Below are positions 1 to 13,300 of a DNA stretch of 64,000 nt, one piece after another. Origin of the DNA: Cliona cf. orientalis (lineage: Eukaryota; Porifera; Demospongiae; Clionaida; Clionaidae); assembly GCA_963930775.1 (NCBI GenBank), contig OZ005692.1, positions 2,280,135 through 2,344,134 on the forward strand, read 5' to 3'. The notes beneath the pieces are model-generated. The model saw only the letters and a program-made list of their open reading frames with translations. It was not told where the DNA came from and did no database searches. Positions within the stretch are counted from its first letter, which is position 1; each line of letters begins with the position of its first letter. The translations under genes and the position numbers were made by a program.

Positions 1-306
1 TACTGTAATAAGTCTTTTCTTACAAATTTAACCAATAATATTATGCAATATCGTGACACCATAATAATAATACATTATTATACTTTATTATTGCACCATA
101 ACATCCGGTATTGTAGGAATTAGCTATAATAATAATACACAATGCAATTAAGATGTCCATGGACAAACAACCACGCATAGTTATACAAAAACACATAATA
201 CATGTAATAATTTGTAAGCCACAATTATAGGCAATTATGACTGCACGTATAATACAACATGCTTGGCCTTTTAGTGTACATGTACGTCGCTATGCAACTT
301 GTACCA
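1..306. other. AT-rich flank downstream of kinase-kelch gene A
   Basis: No convincing coding sequence is seen. The stretch is AT-rich with short TAATAA runs and represents the 3' flank of the minus-strand gene ending at 307. Confidence 0.5.
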
Positions 307-3300
307 TTAAGTACTAGTTCTACAAATGTCCACATGATGCGTATATCCACCTACGACAAACAGTTCCCCGTTAGGCAGCACAGTGCAAGCACACTCCTTT
401 CGATCGCTGAGTGTCGTTCCCACTTTTTCCCAGCTCTGAGAGCTCGACTTGTAGAGATAAATCGTCGATCCTCCAATAGCCATTAGCGCACCTTTCACTG
501 CTACCACTATACACCGTTCTGATGGACTCTCGCATAAGACTTGCCATGGTGTGTCTTTTTCAGAATCTGACGATTCTGTACCATTTTCATTGCTTGTCAA
601 TGAATCAGATGTGGCACCCCTAGCTGATCGCAAGATAGTTAGAAAAATGAGGTTGTCTAATGATGCTTGGAGTATGGTGGTCATGGATAAGTGGTCTAGA
701 CCTCCTAGAAGGTAGCACCTGTTTCCAATTACGGCAGACGACATTTTGCACATGGGTATGGGTAGATGAAGCGTGGAGTAGTACCACTGTTTCGTGGACG
801 CATCGAGGATTTCTACTTTTGAGCAGCTTCTGGTGCATTCCTCGCTGTATCCCCCGGCAACCACTAACCAGGAAGTGCCATCTGCAGTAGTGTGAGTGAT
901 GACAGCTGCTCCACTTCGCCGAGTCGGCATCGGTGGGTAGGGGTGCGTCCACTCCCTCGCTCGCTCATTCCACACTCCCAGCTCGTTTGTTCTCTTATTG
1001 TCAGGGTCTACCCCGCCCACTAGCACGAGCTGTCCTCTGACCACGCCCATTGTGAACCATTTGAACGAATACTGGGGCAGCATAGCCCAATTGTCCCTCT
1101 GAATGTTGTACACCATGACGGTGTTGGATTTGGCAAAATCTGTGCTTCCCCCCGCAACGTACACCTTCCCCCTCGACACGATGGCCCCCGGGTGGTAGTT
1201 CATCTCGTATGGCATGTCTTGGCCACGCCTCCAGACCAGGTTGGACGGTAGTTGAAGTTCTGACAGCACAGTGTTCTTGAACTGTTGCAGCTTGGCCTGG
1301 CTTGATTCTAGGTCTAATTGGAGTTGATCGATTTCGGCTGACTTTTCTTGCAGCATAGCATCAGTTGACTCCTGGATACAATAGTATGAAACGATTACCA
1401 CATCCCTGGTAGCTTCATTGTATATGGTAAAGAGTTGCTATAATATATATGTACATGTAAGTAGCATACTTTAAGTTATGCAATGTTACGTAATCATCAA
1501 ATGGCGTAACTTGAAAATGAAAAGAGATGACAAACTTTAAAATATTAAATTTTACAGAACCTTATTCACCTGCATCTGTGACAAATTTCATAATTTGATA
1601 TCCTTACGATTCGATACCCTTACTGTTTCAGAAAAGTAAATTGCTACTAGGGATGTAACTAGGGATGTAATTATATGGCTGGTTGAGGTCTAAAATTAGA
1701 GTGGGTAATCAGAGCTTGTACATGCATACTATAGAGCTGTATGATGATTGCATAATACAATGTACATTGTAGAAAAGCAGTGCTCAGCTGAATGATCCTG
1801 AATTATTAACCCATGGAAATCACTCATTAAAATCACCACACATTGTGACACGTGATGTTGAGTACATTTCCAAATATAGTCATTCAATGCATGTCAAAGT
1901 CACAACACATGTACATGTACATGTACATGCATGTACTTACCTGTAGTTGCGTGAGCTTGTCTCGGACCAATCCCATCTGCGACACAGTCTGCCGCAGCTC
2001 AGAGTCTTTCTGCTCGAGGTCAAGGGTCATCTGAGCCAACCTGGTCTGCCATCGAGAGTCATTCTCCTGCAAAGTAAAACGAAAGAAAACGAGATCCATC
2101 ACTCCATGGCATAATAAAGATACACCTTGATACACTTTACTTTATCCATCTGTAGTGACAGGTAGGTAGTCTCTTAAAAAATTGCTAATCTCACAGATCG
2201 AGTGTTATCACCGGCATGTGGTATATTTTTTTAGTTTCGTGGCATGTACGTATACATGTACATGGTACAATTATACGTACATGTATTAGAGTACATGCAT
2301 TAATTTTTATCACTTTATATTAGTAGGTTTATCTTTTGCTACCAATAGCTAAGATAAGGGAAATCAGAAGGAAAACCTAATCCTAAAGAAAAAAAATTAG
2401 TGTCACTTTCCCCTATCTTGTGAGCTTAGCACTGGAACACTGGTTTATATTATTATAACGGTTAATGACTACAGACAATTACTGCAGCTAGTCAGGCTTC
2501 TGTGTCACAAACACAGAGCTGTGGCAGCCTGTGCAGAAGTAGGAACAGGCTTTATCCTACAGAGGGGAGTACCTGGGCACATGTAACCCATGCATGGATA
2601 TTTCATTTTGCTCAGGCTTCTTCTAACAGCCCTGAGTGATATATATGCTACCCAGATCAGAGCCTATAAGCACATACAAATTACATATGTAATACTGATG
2701 AGCCTAAGCATATACAAATACAAATTAGTACAGATCAAGTGCCTATTTAAACCGTCTCTGAGTCATAAAAATTGATTACTTGAATGCAAAGATAATTGAT
2801 GCTGGTGTTCTCCTCACCTGGAGCTGTTGTTGAAGTCGCTGTATCTCGCTATCCCTTTCTGTCACTTGATCCACGACCTTTTTGACCTCTGACTCTCGGT
2901 TGAGGATGTCTTTCGTCAGCACCACCTGGAGCAATTTTGGCATCTCAAAGCTACGGATTAATTTTCAAGGGGTTCAATTTGCACAGTTTTCGTGGATAAC
3001 CTCGAAAATTGAACTGCTCGAAAAATTCCCACTATACAGTACATTCATTCAAGGGGGAAGTATATGTTGGGGGGGGGGGGGGAGGTGGATAACTTAACAT
3101 CATGACAAGGATGCATGCAGGCAAGAGAAAGAGGGTGGCCCAGGAAACAGAGGTGAGTTAAAGCACGTACATGTGTACCAATCCCACCCCCTCACTCTCT
3201 TCCTCTGAAATTGAGCCTAACCTGTCTCACAGCATCAGCTCTGGCAACAGCTCCACAAGGACCTTCAATGTCTGCCCTCATTCCCTCTAGAGTAGCTACA

Positions 3301-4812
3301 AGCTGCTCGGCTGTGGGTCGTCTTGAAGGAGAGTTGTGGAGACATTCTTTCGTCAGTTGCACGCAGGGGTGGCGTTGTCCATCAACGATTCGTCGATCTA
3401 GAAGTTGGAAGTATTGCTCACGACGTTCCACTTCAGAGCGACCAACTAGTCTATCCAGATTTTCAGGATCGGTGTAGTTTGGTTCAAGAAGTTGACCAGG
3501 AAATGTCTGTATTAATGAATCAATGGGTATTAAATTTCATAGCTCCCCCCCTCCTTCTTTCCATTCCTCACTCTAAATGTCATCATGATCACACACAAGC
3601 ACCAAGTATAGCTACATGTACTATGATACCGTAGAAACTGGTTGTTAAGCGCATGCGCTTATAACACGCGGCAGCAAGAAAATATGCGCTTAATAAAAAG
3701 TATGCGCTTAACAGGAAGCATGCGCTTAATTAAAAGTGCTAAAACACGGTAGGTGGGGCGTGCGTAAAGAACGTGTCGAGGGTAGAAAGGCCTACAGCAA
3801 TGGCCAAGAAGCGACCAGAGAGCGTAATTTGCGACGTTTTCTTCTCCAGCCTACTTCTAGCCTTCTTTCTGGGCTCGTATAACCGATCGCTCGTCATTCA
3901 GGTGGCTTGCTGGGCATGTGCGCCTAACAAAGAGCGGTAAAGCTTGCACAAAACTATGCGCTTAATAAAAAGTATGCGCTTAACAACCAGTTTCTACGGT
4001 ATTACCTGAGTTAGTGTAAATAGAGCAAGATGACCAAATGAGAAGACATCAAGGCTGGGGCCATAGCGGGAAACATCAGAGAGTGCTTCGGGTGGCATGT
4101 AGACCAGTGTCCCCGGTGCGCTGGACAGCGTCCTAGCTAGCTGGCCGGGCTGTAAACTGACGATGCGCGAATTGCCAAAATCGGTGATCTTAGCGACAAG
4201 AGATGAGGTCAAGAGCACATTCTTTGCAGTCAGATCCCTGTGGACAATCTGAGGTTCATGTTTGTGTAGATAAAGGAGTCCCTTCGCTACGTCTTCGAAA
4301 AGTGATCGTTTCAAGACAAGAGGAACGTTGGGGAGTGTCTCTAGTAGCTCGTCTAAACTCCCATCCAGTCTCTCCATCAGCAGCACAGGGAGTGGGCAGT
4401 TGGGGAGGAAACACACGCCCAGGAACAGTGTGATGTTGGGGTGACGAAGGTCAGACATCAGCTGGCATTCCTGCACGTACTTGCTTGCCATATCCTGTAC
4501 TCCAACATTTCCAGCATCGAGCAAAGCCTCGTGGATCTTCTTTCCAGCACATATCAGGCCATTCACCTCAATCTGCATGTGGGGATTGCCTCAGACTGAT
4601 CCATATAATATTATTTACAAATTATTAGCTAGCTATAGTTACGGACATACTGAGCTACCCGGCTTATTGAATCATTTTTGTACATGTTAACGTACCTCCT
4701 CTACTGATCCGTAGGATCCAGAGCCCAGCTGTCTCCCCGTGGCGCTTCCATTCACCAGGAATCGGGCTAGATTTTGGTCACTTCGGAGAGTCTGGAATCG
4801 TCGTTCAGCCAT
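307..4812 (-). CDS. Protein kinase - coiled coil - kelch protein, block A (intact)
   Basis: Six exons join in phase 0 to give about 755 residues: 4696-4812, 4006-4572, 3222-3506, 2818-2925, 1941-2066 and 307-1371, all with GT-AG borders. The start is the only ATG before MAERRFQTLR, which two paralogues share. Residues 29-37 are a glycine loop (LGSGSYGSV); HRDLTAKN lies near 150-157, DFG at 170-172 and PPEAL near 199, so the kinase looks catalytically complete and of the TKL or tyrosine-kinase-like type. Glutamine- and charge-rich coiled coil occupies roughly 310-430, followed by about five kelch blades (GKVYVAGG, QLVLVGG, WLVVAGG, CYLLGG, ELFVVGG) to the C terminus. No signal peptide or membrane segment is seen, so it is presumably cytoplasmic. 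The kelch propeller would bind a partner or substrate; this is inference. The next gene upstream is a RING-TRAF gene on the same strand. Confidence 0.85.
3627..4001. mobile_element. Tc1/mariner-type MITE in intron 2 of kinase-kelch A
   Basis: Perfect inverted termini of about 28 bp (starting TACCGTAGAAACTGG) bound about 370 bp, with TA at both ends as expected for a mariner-class target duplication. Several copies of TATGCGCTTAA lie inside near both ends. It is absent from the same intron of the paralogues in blocks B and C and has no coding capacity. Confidence 0.85.
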
Positions 4813-4920
4813 GATGCTACTCAATCGCAGGGGTGTGGTCGAATTCATTTGTGCGCATGCTCATAGCTAGCTCTTCACGAGGTACAAGTACAATGTACGT
4901 TGCTATAATATTATAGCCTC

Positions 4921-4980
4921 CAGGCCATAGCACGTTTTAATGTTTAATTCACGCAGACATCGAAAACGTGGGATGGCCTG
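4921..4980. repeat. Short imperfect inverted repeat, block A
   Basis: CAGGCCAT...CACGTTTT and AAAACGTG..ATGGCCTG face each other across about 20 bases between the kinase and TRAF genes. Block B has a matching structure (19641-19705). Block C keeps only the right arm (about 31817-31843) because a TTAA-flanked element lies where the left arm would be. Confidence 0.6.
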
Positions 4981-5189
4981 AAAATGAAGACAAGCAAGCA
5001 CAAACTTTTTAAGTTTAATAAACTGTGATTGTGATCAACTAATGATTGCAGGCAAACAAAAACTCACAAACATTATGTTTGTACAAAAAGATTGCTACAG
5101 GCATGTCCGTACTATATTATTATCATCTATGCTATAGGGAAAGTACCTATTAAAATTAATAGCTAGACAGTAATAATATTATTGTGAAC

Positions 5190-6953
5190 TCAAAACACAT
5201 TAGCAGTGGAAAGCCATGGCTTTGGTGTAGATTTGCATTTCACTGACATCCTGAAGTACAAGCAGTCATCTTTGAGGTATTGTTGAAAGGCTTGGTAATC
5301 AAGAGATGATTGTAAAATATATTTCTTTTGACCATAACCAGTAATTGCTCTATCACCATCTTCTACTCTCTTTCCTCTACCAGGCTTTCCAAAATCAATG
5401 CTCTTAGAGTGATGGTAGCAATCCTTCAGTTGATTTAGTAATTGTATTTCTACTGTTCCAGTGAAAGGCCAGGGTAGATGATCATCATTATCTCCATGCA
5501 TGAGGTAAACATACACTGATAGATGGGTGCCCTTTCCTTCTCCAATTCCATTGGCATGCACCTTAATACACAGCTTGTAACCTCCAAGGCTGGAGTAAAA
5601 TGGTGGGCTATACACATGATCATTATTAGATTTATGCTCTGCATACTTGGTGAATTTGAAGGCATTCAGGTATGTCTGAGTAGCAATGGGAATCGTATGT
5701 GCTACTGCTGTTCGAGAATATGACTCAGGAAAGCCAATGGATGATGTTCCATCACATGTTTGTGCTTCTAATTTAACTTTCAGTTCAGTGATCTCCTTGC
5801 TTTGGGCAGTTATGATACCTTGTAATTGCGCCAACATATTTTCTTGCTTTTTGACCATTTCTTCCAATTGTTCAGCAACTCTATCATTAATCCTAAATAG
5901 CTCACTCTCAAGAGTTTCTAGAGTCGTATGGTGTTTGAACATTTGATGTTCTAATTTTGGCACTTCTACAGAATTTAAGCTTCTTAAGGTGGCATGAAGC
6001 TCAGGTACAGCATCAATAGCAAACTCAAGGTGCTGTTGCCGATCTTCCTCATGTTTATTCAAATCTCTACGAGGAACTTCCACTACACAGCCAATTTTGG
6101 CATACTTACATGGAACCATTTCAAATTCACATTCTTCACGGTGTGATGCGAGTACGTACCTCGCAACAAGGCAAGAGCAGCCATCGTTAGAACAAGGAAT
6201 TTTCATAAAAGGGCATTTTTCAAGATGAGTTGTTGTCCGCTCTTCATATTCGCCACTCACCTTACAGTGGGGACAAACATACTGACGTCTTGGACACTCC
6301 TCCGTTTTGTGCTTCTCCATGTTTTTACGCAGAATCTTATCTCCACCATCACACTCATTAGGACAGGAAAGAAATGTGTAGTCACAGGCACTTAGATGTT
6401 CGCCCAATGCGCGAAGCTCACCAATCCATTTACAGCCGTTATCTGTATTGTCGCACTTAATTTTCATCTCCTTGATATTCCTGTCACCTAAAGTATTAAA
6501 TATATAGCAAATTATAGCTACAAAATGCTGTACATGCGCATGCATGCAGGTGAAATACTACCCAGAAGTGATACTACCGGGTAAGCTTGAGAGTTTAATG
6601 TTTGAAACTGTCAAAAAGTGACAGCTAGCTATAGTATACATGTAATTACGAGCTACATGTACACCACAAGCAGTTTTTTTTTTATCGGGTGTACTATATT
6701 ATAATATTATTAACTTACTCCTTTTATCAGGAAAGCAGTTTATGTCCCCTCGACATCCTGGACACTTTCTGGAGTGCTTCTTGAGCTCATCGATACATGT
6801 CTTACAGAACACCTTCCCACAGCAGGTAGACTGTTGAGGATCTCTGGCTGCCAGTAGACAGATCAGGCAAAGAAGCTCGTTAGGTACCGGATCCACGAAC
6901 TTATGGTCATAGCCTTTTTCATCTTTAGCTCTTTGAGCCGCGGTTGATGCCAT
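5190..6953 (-). CDS. RING - TRAF zinc finger - MATH protein (TRAF-like), block A (intact)
   Basis: Two exons, 6719-6953 and 5190-6487, split a serine codon (phase 1) and give 510 residues. An upstream in-frame ATG at 6986 is possible, but the MAST start is the one shared by all three paralogues. A RING near residues 25-70 (LLCLIC, CCGKVFCKTC, CPGC) uses Lys where a canonical RING has His after CG. TRAF-type zinc fingers follow at about 90-235 (repeated Cys/His spacing), then a coiled coil at about 240-345 and a C-terminal MATH/TRAF-C domain (FKFTKYAEHKSNNDHVYSPPF, ending CLYFRMSVK). By family this is a cytoplasmic adaptor and probable E3 ubiquitin ligase acting below membrane receptors. It lies tail to head with kinase-kelch A and head to head with the membrane-protein gene at 7896. 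Confidence 0.88.
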
Positions 6954-7895
6954 CTTGTCTCGCGCACCGTCGAGCGTCACACCCACCTCTGAGAAATAAT
7001 CTCGACCCCACCCCCAAAGGAATCGTCCTCATGCCCAATCCCCATGCGGATTGGGCCGGGGGCCGGGGGTGAATATACGCACTACTACTGGCGACCTTTT
7101 ACCATATTATAAACTTAGTCTGGGTTACAGTCCTTCACTCACCCTCTTCTGGAGAGGGAGGGAGAGAGACAGAGAGAGGGAGGCTAGCTAGGGAGAGAGA
7201 GAGAATAATATATGCTATTAAACTATAATTATTAAATTTTGGTCGACATATGCATGATAGCTAGCTATTGTAGCGCCGAATATCCAGAGTTGAAAGGTCT
7301 CAGACAAGATTGCAATTGGGAATTGGAAAAGTCAAGATTTGTAATAGAAAATAATAATCTGTATTGGCCATGGAAATTAAAGCAGAAAAGCCAAATTCAG
7401 TAAAGTAGGAAGCTAGTAATGAGCACGATGAAATTGGTAGCTAATGGACATGGCTATAGCTGCTAGGCTTGATGTGCATGGTCATTAATTTTTATTCATT
7501 GTTTATAGCTAGTCACAATCAGGTTACTAATATTGAAATTAGGGACTCTCAAAATAATAACCATGCTATATACTGTGGGCATTGGACCGAGAAACTCAAA
7601 CTAGTAGACAATAATTGACAATTATACTACCATTGTTATTGTAAAGAATTTGCAAAATACATAATAATTAGTACAGTATAGTAGCTAGTAACAAATATTA
7701 CACATGTACCTGTAGAATAAAATCTGATGTCTTTGAGTATAATATTATATAATTATTATATGGGGGGTGGATAGTGGATATATATAGTGTCAAAAGTACA
7801 TCATGCACTGTTGGGAGATTGAATAATCGATCGAACATCATCCCTGTCAGCTATAGCTAGCTAGTTCAATCTCCAAGTTTTCATGAGCAGGTACA
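6954..7895. other. Bidirectional intergenic region of block A
   Basis: This region separates the divergent TRAF (minus) and membrane-protein (plus) genes and must hold both promoters. It contains a GGTAAAAGGTCG-type motif at 7089-7103, GA-rich runs near 7145-7205 and a run of six G at 7762-7767. Large parts (for example 7550-7720) are conserved in blocks B and C as duplicated non-coding DNA. Confidence 0.6.
7089..7103 (-). promoter_or_regulatory. GGTAAAAGGTCGYCA motif upstream of TRAF A
   Basis: Read on the minus strand it is GGTAAAAGGTCGCCA followed by sequence ending GTGCGTATA. It lies 136 bp upstream of the TRAF A start codon; blocks B and C carry it at 137 and 138 bp. A promoter role is inferred from this fixed position and its recurrence. 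Confidence 0.5.
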
Positions 7896-9533
7896 ATGCT
7901 AGTCTGCTATATTATTCGAATTCTATGTGTTGCAATCATTCATATTGCTTTGGTAGTCTCTTCTGCTGATACAGAGGCTAACTCTTCATGTCCACTTTGG
8001 CATTGGTTCAATGAGAGAAGTGGCCACTGTGAGTGCTGTACCGTGACCAAGATAATATATACAAGAGTATTATGTCACACAACTAATAATTATTTGGAGA
8101 TATTCCGTGGTCACTGTATGACCTGGAATAATGTCACTAAGGATGTCGAAGTTGGTCGCTGTCTGTTCATTTATCAAGACAAAAGACACATGTGTGACTA
8201 TAATCATAAGTTAGTGTATCGTATTCCTACAAACATATCTGGATCTGAACTAAACAGATTCATGTGCAGTGGTTACAACAGAGAGGGAGCTCAGTGTAGA
8301 CAGTGCATTGAAGGCTATGGACCAGCCTTGTTCTCAGATGGGGTCACATGCGCTGACTGTTCAAAACACAGGTACCACTGGATTCTATATTTCGTTTTTC
8401 AGTTGTCTATGGTAACCATTATGACTTTGTATTTGGCTGTGGTCCTGTTTGAGATCAATGGAACTGCCAGCCCATTCAATGTTATCATTACATATATTCA
8501 GTTAAGTGTTAATGGCATCATAGTTGGCTCTGGACTATACGTGACCTTAGCGTGCAATTTGAGTAGAAAATTTCCACAATATTTTTTGACGCTGTTTGGT
8601 ATATGGAATTTGGACTTTTTTCGTCTCGTTCTTCCACCTGTATGTGTTAGTACTTTCATTAAGGCAATAGATATTCTTCTCTTTGACTACATCATAGCCT
8701 TTTTTCCATTGCTTATCACCATTTTTGTCCTAGTGGGTATAGAGCTTTATGATAGGAACTGTCATATGGCTATTTGTCTCTCTGCCCCATTGAAGCTGCT
8801 CTGTCGTAAAAGAAACTGGAATCCCAAGAAAACTATACTTAAAACCTGTGCCACATTTCTTCTTCTTTCTTACTCCAAGATTCTATTTGTATCCATTAAT
8901 CTTATTTTTGCTGTACCCTTGTACGATTGCAGCAATACTGGTAGTTTGAACACTTTATTGCTTTATGATCCATCAATTAGATTTCTTCATTCAAATCACA
9001 TTCTATATGTGGTTCTTGCACTGTCTATCATAGCAGTCTTTGTTGTTCTACCACCACTACTTCTGCTTCTCTATCCTACGAGAGTTTTCAGGGCTTGTCT
9101 AAGATTCATGGGTTTCAGAAGGTGGGATATTCTGCACTTAGTCATGGATGTGTTTCAAGGGTGGTTTAAGGATAAAACCGAAAACCAAGTTGACTACAGA
9201 TCTTTCTCCGCTCTCTATCTACTCCTTAGAATTCTATTTGCTTTAGTAAGTATTGCCATATTACTGAACATATTTAGTCGGTATTACTGGTCCTTTATTG
9301 GAGTGTTCCATATTCTCTTGGGAGCCTTGTTCCTCACGATTAAGCCGTATAAGAAGAAGTGGATGAATCATACTGATGGATTATTTCTTTTCACTTTGGG
9401 AGCATTGATGATTACAAAACATCTTGGCGAGAAATTTACTTTCATTATGGGAGTTGTGATCGTAACCTTGGTAACAGCTTCTGCTTTGTTGTACTTCATT
9501 TATACTTGTGCATCTAAATGCAAAAATCAATGA
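7896..9533 (+). CDS. Multi-pass membrane protein with Cys-rich ectodomain, block A (intact)
   Basis: A single uninterrupted reading frame of 545 residues with no intron. Residues 1-24 form a signal peptide. Residues 25-158 are a Cys-rich extracellular part (ECC, CRQCIEGYGP, CADCSKH) with N-glycosylation sites such as NVT and NIS. About eight or nine hydrophobic segments follow (roughly 161-185, 193-217, 262-283, 317-341, 369-393, 439-459, 466-481, 494-507, 515-535), then a short basic tail. A conserved loop around 391-445 reads LLYPTRVFRACL...DVFQGWFKDKT...FSALYLLLRI; I recall similar loops in uncharacterised multi-pass proteins of other invertebrates but cannot assign a named family. Four further copies or remnants lie in this window. 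Receptor or channel roles are both possible. Confidence 0.8.
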   Translation: MLVCYIIRILCVAIIHIALVVSSADTEANSSCPLWHWFNERSGHCECCTVTKIIYTRVLCHTTNNYLEIFRGHCMTWNNVTKDVEVGRCLFIYQDKRHMCDYNHKLVYRIPTNISGSELNRFMCSGYNREGAQCRQCIEGYGPALFSDGVTCADCSKHRYHWILYFVFQLSMVTIMTLYLAVVLFEINGTASPFNVIITYIQLSVNGIIVGSGLYVTLACNLSRKFPQYFLTLFGIWNLDFFRLVLPPVCVSTFIKAIDILLFDYIIAFFPLLITIFVLVGIELYDRNCHMAICLSAPLKLLCRKRNWNPKKTILKTCATFLLLSYSKILFVSINLIFAVPLYDCSNTGSLNTLLLYDPSIRFLHSNHILYVVLALSIIAVFVVLPPLLLLLYPTRVFRACLRFMGFRRWDILHLVMDVFQGWFKDKTENQVDYRSFSALYLLLRILFALVSIAILLNIFSRYYWSFIGVFHILLGALFLTIKPYKKKWMNHTDGLFLFTLGALMITKHLGEKFTFIMGVVIVTLVTASALLYFIYTCASKCKNQ

Positions 9534-10357
9534 TCCTAGTATTGTACTTGTTAAAATACAGTGCATCATGCAAAATTAATGGATAGTAATTGTGATTTTT
9601 TGGTCCAATTTAGTATTAATCATTTGCATGCACACATGATTATATACTATGAGAAGTATGGAAGAAGATAGCTAGCTAGCCATTAAATTTTGTATGTACA
9701 CCTATGGTATCGTTTAGAAAGTAGATTGTTCACACCTTTTCATCTAGCTACTTATTTGCTACATTATGGTTTTTGTTCTGACTCCATACATGCTGTGTCT
9801 ATAATATTATATAATTTAACATACGTAGCATTGTTGCACCTCCCGCCCCAGCTATAGAAATTTTGGTAGGCATTACCGAGGCTAATGTTAGGGGTACACC
9901 ACAGTCCCTTGGGGCTGTGATACAGAAGCCTATTAAAATGCCTGTGGTAATATCCACAGTCATTAATTGTGTGTCACATGTTACAGTGATTTTCAGAAAC
10001 AATGACAGAAAGACATCACTATCAAAAACAAACTTTTTTTGCAAAATAATAATCAAAAACATTACCATGCCATTGCGTGTGAATTTCTGAAACTGGGGAT
10101 TTCTAAATTTTAAGCAGTGGTGTCTCTAGGTATATAATAGACATTTAGCTATGATAGCAGATAGCCAGTCAATGATAGGTACTATTCCATATCCTGGAAA
10201 GTTCTATAATATTTGTTCCTATTTGTACATGTGTAACACTTTGATAGCCTAAGTAGCTAAACAACGTTAACAGAGCTATAGCTACATTAATTTTGTATAA
10301 TAATGTAATAGGGCCTGAAAACGCCACTGGATTTAAGTAACATTGTAGCTAATAGAT
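9534..10357. repeat. Downstream unit D1 and intergenic spacer
   Basis: The part near 9830-9970 (TTTTGGTAGGCATT, GGGGCTGTGATACAGAAG, CCTGTGGTAAT) recurs after other copies of the membrane gene, at about 15295-15430, 25065-25310 and 49950-50490. It is therefore part of the duplicated unit, not a gene. No coding sequence is supported. Confidence 0.6.
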
Positions 10358-13300
10358 ATGGCTCAAAGTCGATATCTAGCTCTCCAAAACAATCCAAACA
10401 TCGCTCGCTTCATGGTGGAAGGAACAGCCACTGGTAGACACCTGGGTATTGGCTCCTATGGATCAGTGGAAGAGGTATTATGTGACCATAATCAGTATAC
10501 TGTATGGTCATTCAGAATAATACAATTATAGCTATGTAGTGTAAGAATCTGTGACCGAATATTATTATGTGAAAATAGACCATTTGCAATATACCAATAA
10601 TAGCCAATGTGTGGGGAAAATGAATAGCTAGCTACTTCTGTTTTTTATATAGTCCTCTGGAAAATTTGGCTTCATACTGATGATTATTGATATACAATGT
10701 TTGCATTATAGTTGCAACATGTAAAGTTTAGTTATGAGCGAAAGTACCTATATATCTACTCGACTACATAAATATTTAATGGTCATAACTCCACTTGTGA
10801 TCGATATTTTTTCATAAAACTTGCACCATTAATTTTGATTTAGCACACAAAGGGCTATCAATCCATGCATGCCAAATACTCAGTTTTCATGAAAAATTGC
10901 AAAATTTTCCATAGCAGGTCGAGTAATAGAATTATCAATAATATATTATACAGGTTGAAGTCAATGGCCTGATATGTGCTGGAAAGAAGATCCACGAGAC
11001 TTTACTTGACGCTGGCAATATTGGTGTTCAAGAGATCACCAGCAAGTATGAGCAGGAGTGCCAGCTGATGTCTGACCTTCGTCACCCCAACATCACCCAA
11101 TTCATGGGTGTGTGTTTCCTCCCCAACTGCCAACTCCCTGTGCTGCTGATGGAGAGACTGGATGGAAATCTTGATAATTTGCTTGAAACAGTTCCAAATA
11201 TTCCTTTGGCCTTGAAACGCTCCATGCTTGAAGATGTCGCCAAGGGTCTGCTCTACCTTCACCTGCACAATCCTCAAATCGTCCACAGGGACCTGACAGC
11301 AAAGAATGTGCTACTGACTTCTTCTTTCGTAGCTAGAATCACTGATTTTGGAAATTCACGTATTATTGATCTTCAACCTGGTCAGCTAGCTAAGACACTG
11401 TCTCGATTACCAGGGACACTGGTCTATATGCCTCCTGAAGCCAATTCAGGATCATCTCGCTACGGCCCCAGCCTTGATATCTTCTCGTTTGGTCATCTCA
11501 CTCTCTTTATATTGACTCAAGTAAGTACACGTCTACCAACTCTATGATAAATTATCATGATTGATATATCTGCATGATCATCTGAAAATATTATTATACT
11601 GGAAATACAATGCCTTTATCACTCCTTAATTATAGCAGATAAGGTAAAAAGCATAAGATTTGCGCTCTGTATACGTAATACAGTAAATGCCATTACTATA
11701 CTAGGTGTTTCCTGGTGATCTTCTTGAGTCCACATACACTGATCCCAACAATCTTGAAGTTATATTGGGTCGCTCTGAGGTAGAGCGTCGACGAGAGTAC
11801 ATTGACCTACTAGAGAAAGAATTTCGTGATGGAGAGCACCACCCATTTGTGCAGATGGTGAAACAATGTCTACAGAATGCTCCCTCAAGACGCCCAACAA
11901 CTGAGCAGGTGCTAGATAGAGTGAGATCTGAAGGCGAAGGCCCCTATGAGAAATATGCTAAGCTGGATGCCGTGAGACAGGTAGCAATGATTAAGGAGAT
12001 TATAAGAAAGGACAAAGAGGTTGAAAATATACTGGCAACCAAGGACAGGCAGATTCAGCTACTCCAGGAACAACACCAGGTTTGAATGTACCCCTCAGTT
12101 TGTATAGTAAGTGTTAATTATTATGATCTAAATTAAATTAAATAGTCATAATAATTAATACCAAGGGCTATAAGCCCTTGTTAATACTATAGGTAGCTTT
12201 CCTGATAATATTATGATCTTACAACAGCTGCAGAGAATTAATTCAAATTCATAAGAGCATGCTGTAGGGTCAAATTGCACTCAGATTCGCCTTGTGCAAT
12301 AATTGAAGGGCTGAGAGCCATAGTGGGCTAACCCACAAATGTTGAATTAGCCCCCCGAATCTTGAAAATATGTTTAAAACGTGTTTCATGAGCTACAGAA
12401 AATTCACATTTCTGAAAATTTCAGGAACTTGGTAGAGTACAATATATGGTTTTTAGTCCATTTTTGGGCTTTTTAGACAATTCCCCACATTTAATTTGGG
12501 GTTAGCCCACTATGGCTCTCGGCCCTTCAATTATTATTGACCCTATTATATTGTGTGATTAATCATACCCTAAGCCATGTGATAGTAATTATTCTTATGT
12601 CATTAAAATTTAAATTTTCATAGGATGTGAATGAAAGACATGACATTGTGTTGGAACGGCAGCGGCGAGGTAGCATGATCCAACCAGTTCAGGAGCAACT
12701 CAATCGACTCAGGGTACATAAAAAAAACTTGTGTCTGTACTTTTTAGTGGGAAATTTGAAGGATCACCAAAGTGGCAAATCAATCCCCTAAATACATACA
12801 CTAATGCATGATACTTGCTACTTTCAAGCTATAATTATCACGTAGCCATGGTTTTGAGAATAATTGGTATGCATGATTAATAAGCATTAGAGAAATTATA
12901 ATGCTAGCACTAATGCTTTTAGGTACTAACTTAGGCATCAATAGATATTACTTTATTTTGAGAATTTTATAATCGGGCGCACACAGTACAGTCACAGTCT
13001 AGCTCCATCAACTCTGTCACTAGTAGGCTAAAAAAGCCCCCAGCATCACAGGCAGGCTAGCTGTTGTGTCCGATACTGTTTATAGTTGACAACATTGTAC
13101 GTGACAGTGACTTAGGTGTCATGTGTAAAACTAGTACCTTTTATGGTACTATAATAATATTATTATTATCACAGTTACTATACTGCCAATTCTGATACCA
13201 TCGTGAATTGATCCTGAATATAGCAACATGAAAACAATGGGGCATGCATTCCTTGAGAATAATATGGTAGCTACTCGCCTTGGGAATTATATAGGCATAG

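Noticed and set aside
3060..3085. Poly-G tracts as CRISPR-like or regulatory arrays
   Set aside because: They are simple homopolymers without spacers; only the promoter series upstream of the membrane genes is considered informative.
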